From: Polytrichum commune
Taxonomy: Eukaryota; Streptophyta; Polytrichopsida; Polytrichales; Polytrichaceae
Length of the DNA: 64,000 nt
NCBI GenBank assembly: GCA_950295325.1
Contig: OX485804.1
Location: 36,704,001-36,768,000 of the forward strand
Direction: 5' to 3'
Under the pieces are notes generated by a model, which saw only the letters and a program-made list of their open reading frames with translations, did not search any database and was not told where the DNA came from. A program made the position numbers and the translations under genes. Of this stretch, positions 57,519-64,000 are shown in pieces. The first letter of the stretch is position 1; each line of letters opens with the position of its first letter.

Positions 57519-58019
57519 ATGGAGTGGTGTTGGCAAATATCTGAGTCTAATGCATTTGAAGTATATTCGGGACCATATTTATTTTCGGCTTTATATAGAT
57601 TTTTTCGCCTTGCTTACCACGGGGACGGAATCCGTATTAAGCATGAGAGAGTACCCTCACCCAAAGAATTCATAGAGCGATTTGTAGCTTTACCCTTAGA
57701 TTTGCAGTGGAATATTACCAACAGAGTTTGGGACCAAGGAGAGGAATATAGAAGAGTGATTGTGAAGAATGATATCCCTGTATTACCCTTTTCCCTTTGG
57801 TTCTTATTCTATATCTACGGAAGATTGAAGAGTGTAACGTCGAGAGTAGTACCTCCAGTGGACGGTACATGGCAAGGAATCAAGTTATCTAGGAAGAAGT
57901 ACAAGTTTATATTCAGAAGCCCGAATTATCGAGCCACACCCTTTATACCCGACTTTATGCAGCGAGAACCTGTACAACTCTACCTTCACCCAATTAAGTT
58001 TAGTTTAATATGTAGGTAG
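57519..58019 (+). CDS. Second 5' ORF of the gypsy element (gag-like leader)
   Basis: 166 residues starting with ATG, 13 bases after the previous stop. The predicted protein has aromatic-rich helical segments (F-S-A-L-Y-R-F-F-R-L, L-W-F-L-F-Y-I-Y) and ends at TAG just before the long polyprotein frame. I recognise no domain. Its frame does not overlap the next one, since stops separate them, so a simple programmed frameshift is not supported. Decay by indels, or a separate protein, are the options. Confidence 0.4.
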   Translation: MEWCWQISESNAFEVYSGPYLFSALYRFFRLAYHGDGIRIKHERVPSPKEFIERFVALPLDLQWNITNRVWDQGEEYRRVIVKNDIPVLPFSLWFLFYIYGRLKSVTSRVVPPVDGTWQGIKLSRKKYKFIFRSPNYRATPFIPDFMQREPVQLYLHPIKFSLICR

Positions 58020-58035
58020 AAGATGGTGTAGTTAG

Positions 58036-61000
58036 GGACAGATAGTCAAACTGGAATCCGCACATGAAAAATCTCATTCTCAATCTGCATCCGTAAGGAA
58101 GGCAGCTAGTGATAAAGCTAGAGAAGATAGAGCGGCAGCCAGAGAGTATAGGAAACAAACACAGGATAGAAGACGAAGTTGGGTTAAGCCATTTTTAGAG
58201 GAAGCAAGAGAGGGTTCTGGTAGTATCCCAGGAGATATTTTTAAGACACCAGTAAATAAACCTACAACAAGTGTTGAGAGGGATTTCTTATCACCGAAAG
58301 TTTTATTTACTGATAATTCACCTCTCACCAGTTCACCTACTCCACCATTGTGGGCTACTGCCTATGAACGCACACCATCTCCTGAACTTGACCCAAAGGC
58401 TTACGCCAATGTACAAGGCAACCCATTGTTTACGCCTTATACACCGTCAGTACCCATAGCACAATTAGTACCTCCTCCCTTACAACCAGTAGTACAATTA
58501 CAACCCGTAGTACAGCTACCACCGATAGTACCGCTACCCAATATGGCGGCTAATCCTCCTAGGATCAATAGTGTAGTAAACTTACCCTATTTTCAGGGTA
58601 GACCGGGAACAGATCCTGATGTCCATGTGAGGAAATTCGAGATTGCATGTGCTGCAAATAGCGTACCTCCGGACAAACAAATGGAAGTATTTGCAGCAAC
58701 ATTGCAAGAGAACGCATTCTTATGGTTTTCCCGTCAGCAACCATTTGCTAACTGGAACGACCTTAAGAATGCATTCCTGCAATATTTTAGGCCCTTGGGG
58801 TTTGAAAACAGTTTAATGGAGAAATTGAGAACCATTCGTATGAGTATAAATGAAACCATTGACAATTACTGGGGAAGAATGAGTGACATCCTACTGAGAA
58901 TGCCCAACCATCAAATCCCGAATAATTTCTTACGGAATATATTCATAGGAGGTCTATATCCTTTTGAGTTAAAATTATATGTGAGAGAGAGAGCTCCAGC
59001 TACTGCTGAGGCAGCTTTTGCTTTGGCAAAAGCTTGGGAAGAGTCCCGTATAGAGGATCGATACACTTTTGATACTTATAACTACGACCTCTATGACCTA
59101 CATGGGAATGATCAGTCTTATCACCCAGTGTTGCCTGGTCAATCACTAACATATCCAGGTGCTAAGCCCATGATAGATGCCACACAGTTCAAACATCCTA
59201 GTGCAGATTTCTTTACACCCCCAAGGCTAATGATGAAGCCTACACCCGTGGTTCAAAACAATTCACAAGAACTAGCCCTTATGGATATCACAAAGAAGTT
59301 AGCAGATCTAGAGGTAAAGATCACAAAAGGGGCTAATAAAAGACCCCCACCAACTGAAGAGAGAACCAATGTATGGTGTAATAACTGTAAGGGTCATGGT
59401 CATCTGTCTAATGAATGTCCCACTCCCAAAGGTTTGAGAGTTAAGTGCACTTTCTGTGGAGGGAATCATTCAGTCAATGAGTGTTGGAATTTACCTAGAA
59501 ATCGTGCGGTCAACCAGATAGATGCTAACCAATCCCGACCTTGGCAACAAGAGCGAATGGGTGATATGCCCAACATGGGATATAACCCCAAAAGAAATTT
59601 CAACCGTCGGCAAGTGCCTCTTAGTTTTGGGAATCAACCAACTTGGGGTGATACCAATCAACCACCAAATTGGAGGGGTCCTCCATATAACCCCCGAACC
59701 CAAAATTATAAGACACCGATGCCCAACCAGTATGTAGTGTGTTTCAGATGTGGAGAGATAGGTCATTATGCAGGAGACTGTCCTAATCCTAGAAAGGTTC
59801 AACAATATATACCTTTGTGTGGAAATTGTAAAGAGGCAGGACATCCTACAACCGAGTGTGATCAACCCCGTAAGGAGGGTCCACCATCTGATAGAGATTG
59901 GAAGAAAGGTAAACATGTGACTATACAAGAGGATGAGAGACAGGATCGTAATGTCCATAGAGTTCAACACTCTAAGAGATTAGACGAGGAAGTGAGTGTA
60001 GTGACCACTAGATCCCAAAAACAACCTTTAAAGCAACAAAATGGGTCTAGTACTGAGAGGTTTAATGAACAACACAGTGACTTGGAAACGAGTCTCTCTG
60101 AATATGCTCAAGCACCCTTGATCAGAGCTCCAAAGGATAAAATAATTGTGGAAGCTAACGTTGTACCAACAACGATTCTTGAGCAAGCTCAGATTCCATC
60201 GCCATCTGTTGTTACCAACCCTCCAGTTGTTGTCTCCAACCCTCATACACCTATTGTACCCACTAATGTTCTTCACCCCCGTCTAAAGACCTTAGCAAGG
60301 AGAGAAAGGCCTAAGGGTAAAATGACATCATCACGATCGTCTAGAACGATGATGTTATCTAAGGACCTTAAACCCTATGATATCATGGAAGATCTAGATA
60401 AAATACAACCAACTATCACAATGAAACAATTGTTGGCTGTTGCACCACAATGTCGCAGTTCCTTAAGTTCATCCATGATACGTAGACGGCCTAAACCGGC
60501 AACAGTCCATGACATTACTTTAAGTCGAGATCCGGGAGCCCCAACCGTTGATGTCATTATAGGAGGTGCTCTTATACCGGGATTCCAAATTGACACGGGA
60601 TCAAGTGTCAATTTGATGAATGTGGAAACCATGAACGAATTAGGGATATCTAATGTAGTCTCTACCACCATTATTTTAAAAATGGCAGACAGCAGTCGAG
60701 TAAAACCCTTAGGAGTATTGGAACAAATTCCAACTCTCGTAGCCAATATTGAGTATAAGATTGATTATGTCGTCTTTAAGACAATGGACGGTGTACAGTC
60801 TTATCCAGGTCTTCTTGGACGCACATGGTTGCTAGATGCACAAGCCAAAGAAGATTGGGGGAAAGGTACACTGACCATTGGAAGTGGGTTAAAGAAAATA
60901 ATTTTACCTTTATTTCCTACCCAATATCATGGTGAAACGCAAGATGAGGAAACTGAGTTCACCAGTGATGATGGCTATGAAACAGAAAGGGAGACTACGG

Positions 61001-63099
61001 TGAGTGAATCCATACACCGGATAAACGATAAACCATTCCAATATGGCCCCGTAGGAATGGGAGAGTACTTTTGTGCACTTGGTGATGGAGATTCTGATGA
61101 TGCTATTCTAGCCTGGCAGAATACCTTACCGGTAAACATGGTCAACAATACGAAAATACATAGTTTTGACCAACTAAGACTAGTCCATATCGTACAAGAA
61201 GAAGAAGAACGACCCCAAACACTGGTTAAGGATGAATTAGCTAAGAAATGGGAGTCTACCATGTTTGAGTCTGACCAACCTGTCAAAAATTACGTGGTTA
61301 AGAATGTGTGTAAAGATATGAATTTGAGTGATGATAACACACCCCGCATTATCAAAGTCTATGAGAAAATAACGGATGATGAGTGGAAGTTTTGGAGAGA
61401 TTTCTTTAAGAGGAATATTAAAGTCTTTGCATGGACGTACAAAAATTTGCGAGGAGTTCCCCCAGAGATCTGTGAGCATAAGATTATTTTAGAGGAAGGA
61501 ACAACCCCCGTTCGACAAAGACAATATAGGATGAATCCAAAATATTCCCTATTAGTTAAGGAAGAAGTGGATAAATTGTTGGAAGTCGGCATTATCTATC
61601 CTATTCCATATAGTGATTGGGTGTCACCCATAGTCGTAGTACCAAAGAAAAACGGCAAACTACGAATATGCGTGGATTATTGGAAGTTAAACAGTGTCAC
61701 TAAGAAGGATTATTTTCCTCTACCATTCACAGACAGTATGTTGGACGGAGTAGCAGGATATGATTGTTATTCCTTTATGGATGGATTTTCTGGGTATAAC
61801 CAAATTTCAATATATCCACCCCACCGTCCCTTAACTGCTTTCACGACACCATGGGGTGTCTTCGCACATGCCCGTATGCCGTTTGGTATGTGTAACTCCC
61901 CTGGAACCTTTTCTAGATTAGGGGTTAACACATTTCAGAAATATCTCCATCGTACAATGGAAGTCTTCCTGGATGATTTTGCAGTCTATAGCACCAAAGA
62001 GAAACATGCACAACATCTTCAAGAATGTTTTGATGAGTGTATGAAAGTTGGAATTTCTATTAATACAGCCAAGTCAGTGTTTCTGGTACCATTTGGTAAG
62101 TTGGTAGGTCACATAATATCAAAACAAGGGGTTGCGACTGACCCTGAGAAAATCGCAATCATCTCTTCATTACCTATACCAACCACCGTTTCAGAGGTCA
62201 AAGGATTTTTAGGACACACGGGCTACTATCGTCGTTTCATCTTTCGTTATTCGGTCATCGCTATGCCATTGACTGAATTGTTAAAGAGGACCGATACCCC
62301 ACCCGTTTGGACTCAGGCATGTACGGAAGCCTTTAATAAACTTAAAAAGAAATTAGCCTCTGCACCAATATTAGTAGCTCCTAATTGGGAAAAAGACTTT
62401 GAAGTGTATGTAGATGCGTCAAATGTAGCAGTTGGGGCTGTGTTAAGCCAAAAAGATGAGAAAGGTCATGACCATCCTATATACTTTGCTAGTCGTCAAT
62501 TAGTTCAGGCAGAGCGTAATTATACAGTCACGGAGAGGGAAGCCCTAGGAATGATCTTCTCAGTGCAAAAGTTTAGACATTACCTATTAGGGTATAAGTT
62601 TGTATTCCATGTCGATCACGATGCCCTAAAGTACATGATAAACAAACCCCAATTAAGTGGAAGAATAGCTAGATGGGTTTTATTATTACAAGAGTTCAAT
62701 TTCACTATCCAAGTTCGACCTGGTAAGAGTCATGCTAACGCAGACCACTTATCACGGTTAAGTGATGCGTTAGGCACTGAACCCATCGATGACTCCTTCC
62801 CCGATGCTGATTTATTTTTCATAGAAAAGGTGTCTCCTGAATACGCTGAGATAATTAACTACTTACAAACCAATACATTCCCTAGGGATTTTTCTAAAAA
62901 ACAACAACAGCGATTGGCTTTTAGAGCAGCTCCATACTCGATCATTGCCGACACGTTGTACAAAAAGGGCAAAGATGGTGTATTGAGACGTTGTATTCTG
63001 AGTTCAGAAATACCCTTGATTTTGCAAGGATGTCATAGTGACCCCGCAGGAGGTCATTTTGCGGGGAATGTCACTGCTAGAAAAGTCTTACAAGCATGA
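58036..63099 (+). CDS. Ty3/gypsy gag-pol polyprotein (OTA-like), ends at an in-frame TGA in integrase
   Basis: The frame is open from 58,036 (no ATG before about 58,348; numbering below starts at 58,348). Domains in order: retrotransposon gag (about 82-230); four CCHC zinc knuckles starting at residues 344, 367, 465 and 491 (the second has one residue fewer between C and H); protease with D-T-G-S-S at about 749; reverse transcriptase with first Asp in F-M-D-G-F-S-G-Y (1145) and M-E-V-F-L-D-D-F (1209-1210); RNase H with Y-V-D-A-S (Asp 1356), T-E-R-E and A-D-H-L-S-R; start of the integrase zinc finger. The L-D-D-F form and the tRNA-Asp-like primer site indicate the non-chromoviral Ogre/Tat/Athila-like branch. 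Trp replaces the usual Arg of D-Y-R-K-L-N at 61,681. Reading stops at TGA 63097-63099, so this copy is defective. Confidence 0.92.
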   Translation, partial: GQIVKLESAHEKSHSQSASVRKAASDKAREDRAAAREYRKQTQDRRRSWVKPFLEEAREGSGSIPGDIFKTPVNKPTTSVERDFLSPKVLFTDNSPLTSSPTPPLWATAYERTPSPELDPKAYANVQGNPLFTPYTPSVPIAQLVPPPLQPVVQLQPVVQLPPIVPLPNMAANPPRINSVVNLPYFQGRPGTDPDVHVRKFEIACAANSVPPDKQMEVFAATLQENAFLWFSRQQPFANWNDLKNAFLQYFRPLGFENSLMEKLRTIRMSINETIDNYWGRMSDILLRMPNHQIPNNFLRNIFIGGLYPFELKLYVRERAPATAEAAFALAKAWEESRIEDRYTFDTYNYDLYDLHGNDQSYHPVLPGQSLTYPGAKPMIDATQFKHPSADFFTPPRLMMKPTPVVQNNSQELALMDITKKLADLEVKITKGANKRPPPTEERTNVWCNNCKGHGHLSNECPTPKGLRVKCTFCGGNHSVNECWNLPRNRAVNQIDANQSRPWQQERMGDMPNMGYNPKRNFNRRQVPLSFGNQPTWGDTNQPPNWRGPPYNPRTQNYKTPMPNQYVVCFRCGEIGHYAGDCPNPRKVQQYIPLCGNCKEAGHPTTECDQPRKEGPPSDRDWKKGKHVTIQEDERQDRNVHRVQHSKRLDEEVSVVTTRSQKQPLKQQNGSSTERFNEQHSDLETSLSEYAQAPLIRAPKDKIIVEANVVPTTILEQAQIPSPSVVTNPPVVVSNPHTPIVPTNVLHPRLKTLARRERPKGKMTSSRSSRTMMLSKDLKPYDIMEDLDKIQPTITMKQLLAVAPQCRSSLSSSMIRRRPKPATVHDITLSRDPGAPTVDVIIGGALIPGFQIDTGSSVNLMNVETMNELGISNVVSTTIILKMADSSRVKPLGVLEQIPTLVANIEYKIDYVVFKTMDGVQSYPGLLGRTWLLDAQAKEDWGKGTLTIGSGLKKIILPLFPTQYHGETQDEETEFTSDDGYETERETTVSESIHRINDKPFQYGPVGMGEYFCALGDGDSDDAILAWQNTLPVNMVNNTKIHSFDQLRLVHIVQEEEERPQTLVKDELAKKWESTMFESDQPVKNYVVKNVCKDMNLSDDNTPRIIKVYEKITDDEWKFWRDFFKRNIKVFAWTYKNLRGVPPEICEHKIILEEGTTPVRQRQYRMNPKYSLLVKEEVDKLLEVGIIYPIPYSDWVSPIVVVPKKNGKLRICVDYWKLNSVTKKDYFPLPFTDSMLDGVAGYDCYSFMDGFSGYNQISIYPPHRPLTAFTTPWGVFAHARMPFGMCNSPGTFSRLGVNTFQKYLHRTMEVFLDDFAVYSTKEKHAQHLQECFDECMKVGISINTAKSVFLVPFGKLVGHIISKQGVATDPEKIAIISSLPIPTTVSEVKGFLGHTGYYRRFIFRYSVIAMPLTELLKRTDTPPVWTQACTEAFNKLKKKLASAPILVAPNWEKDFEVYVDASNVAVGAVLSQKDEKGHDHPIYFASRQLVQAERNYTVTEREALGMIFSVQKFRHYLLGYKFVFHVDHDALKYMINKPQLSGRIARWVLLLQEFNFTIQVRPGKSHANADHLSRLSDALGTEPIDDSFPDADLFFIEKVSPEYAEIINYLQTNTFPRDFSKKQQQRLAFRAAPYSIIADTLYKKGKDGVLRRCILSSEIPLILQGCHSDPAGGHFAGNVTARKVLQA

Positions 63100-64000
63100 T
63101 ATTGGTGGCCCACCCTATTTAATGATTGTGTCACTTACGCTAGACAGTGTGACGTTTGTCAAAGGGTGGGTAAACCTACAGACACATCAGCAATGCCATT
63201 ACACCCTATCCTAACATTGGCACCCTTTGAGAAATGGGGAATTGATTTTGTTGGTCCAATTAACCCTCCTAGTAAGAGTGGACGTCATCGTTATATTTTA
63301 GTTGCTACAGATTATGCCACTAAATGGGCTGAGGCTGAAGCCACTAAACGGGATGATAAAGAAACAGTTGCTAAATTCCTTAAAACTAATATCCTCTCAC
63401 GCTTTGGTTGTCCACGAGAGTTGATTAGCGATAGAGGTACCCATTTTGTTAATGATGTCATTGAGTTATTAACTGATAAATACAAGATTAAACATCGCCT
63501 TACTACCCCATATCACCCGAGAGCCAATGGTCAAACAGAGAAGACTAATGGAATTCTGTGTAAAATCATTACCAAAACGGTCCAAGGTTCTATGGTTGAC
63601 TGGGACATTAAGTTATTGGATGCCTTATGGGCATATCGTACAGCCTATAAAGTCACAACCAAATTTACCCCTTTTCAATTGGTTTATGGCCAAGAGGCTA
63701 TTCTACCCATCGAATTGGAATTACCATCTTTACGTATAGCGTTGGAAGAGCGATTAGATGACTCAGAATCATTAGAGGAACGGATTGCAATGTTGGAAAA
63801 ATTGGATGAAATCCGAGCACAAGCTTATCTCAATACAGCCGCAATTCAAAAATGGCGGAAAACCTACTATGATAGTAAGATGAAGAATAAAGTCATCTCT
63901 GATAATGACTTAGTCTTACTTTATGATAGTCGTTTTCAAAAATTTCCTGGAAAATTTAAAATTCGTTGGCAAGGTCCTTATAAAGTGGTTAAAAGTTATG
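63100..64000 (+). pseudogene. Integrase part of the polyprotein, past the stop and running off the window
   Basis: The same frame continues without another stop to the window edge. It has the C-x-x-C of the HHCC zinc finger (T-Y-A-R-Q-C-D-V-C), then Asp of G-I-D-F-V-G-P (63,244), Asp of I-S-D-R-G-T-H-F (63,430) and Glu of G-Q-T-E (63,538), the complete DDE triad. The GPY/F-like region W-Q-G-P-Y is just before the edge. The single stop therefore splits the zinc finger between its histidines and cysteines. No chromodomain is seen within the window. Confidence 0.9.

Overview
The window looks like nuclear DNA of a land plant. It is AT-rich, and the only clearly conserved host gene is an intron-containing, GPI-anchored COBRA-like cell-wall gene. 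It also holds a plant-type non-chromoviral Ty3/gypsy element with a tRNA-Asp-like primer binding site, and many hAT-, PIF/Harbinger- and CACTA-type elements. Short introns (about 100-300 bp in most cases) and a Plavaka-like transposase gene suggest a seed-free plant such as a moss, but that is inference and the species cannot be fixed from the sequence.

Layout. 0-5 kb: gene-poor DNA with a LINE 3' remnant, a truncated Harbinger-type MITE and a 209 bp inverted-repeat element. 4.9-12.7 kb: a C-rich, G-poor tract, then three diverged copies of a long non-coding repeat. One copy carries a poly-G-ended MITE and another carries a 1.74 kb deleted hAT element; the target duplications are visible for both. 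12.7-26.9 kb: palindromic and inverted-repeat elements, a decayed hAT transposase and a minisatellite. 27-34.2 kb: a dense MITE cluster (family A three times, family B twice, families D and F, and a TA-flanked pogo-like element). Twice, a family A copy sits exactly on the target duplication of another element.

37.2-42 kb: the COBRA-like gene (five coding exons, about 680 residues). A threefold ~205 bp repeat lies upstream of it and a threefold ~245 bp repeat makes up most of its last intron. 42-51.6 kb: more remnants, including a second LINE 3' end, a second nearly identical poly-G MITE with its empty site in the adjacent duplicate, and two CACTA-type termini. 52.6-55.05 kb (minus strand): a spliced Plavaka-like transposase gene lacking its 5' exons.

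55.1-64.0 kb: a Ty3/gypsy element on the plus strand that seems to have landed in or beside the transposase gene. It has a 5' LTR region, a primer binding site, two 5' ORFs, a long gag-protease-RT-RNase H frame, and an integrase cut off by an in-frame TGA and continuing past the window edge. Apart from the COBRA-like gene, everything recognised is a mobile element or a repeat. The best material for follow-up is the set of mobile elements with sequence-verified target duplications and empty sites.
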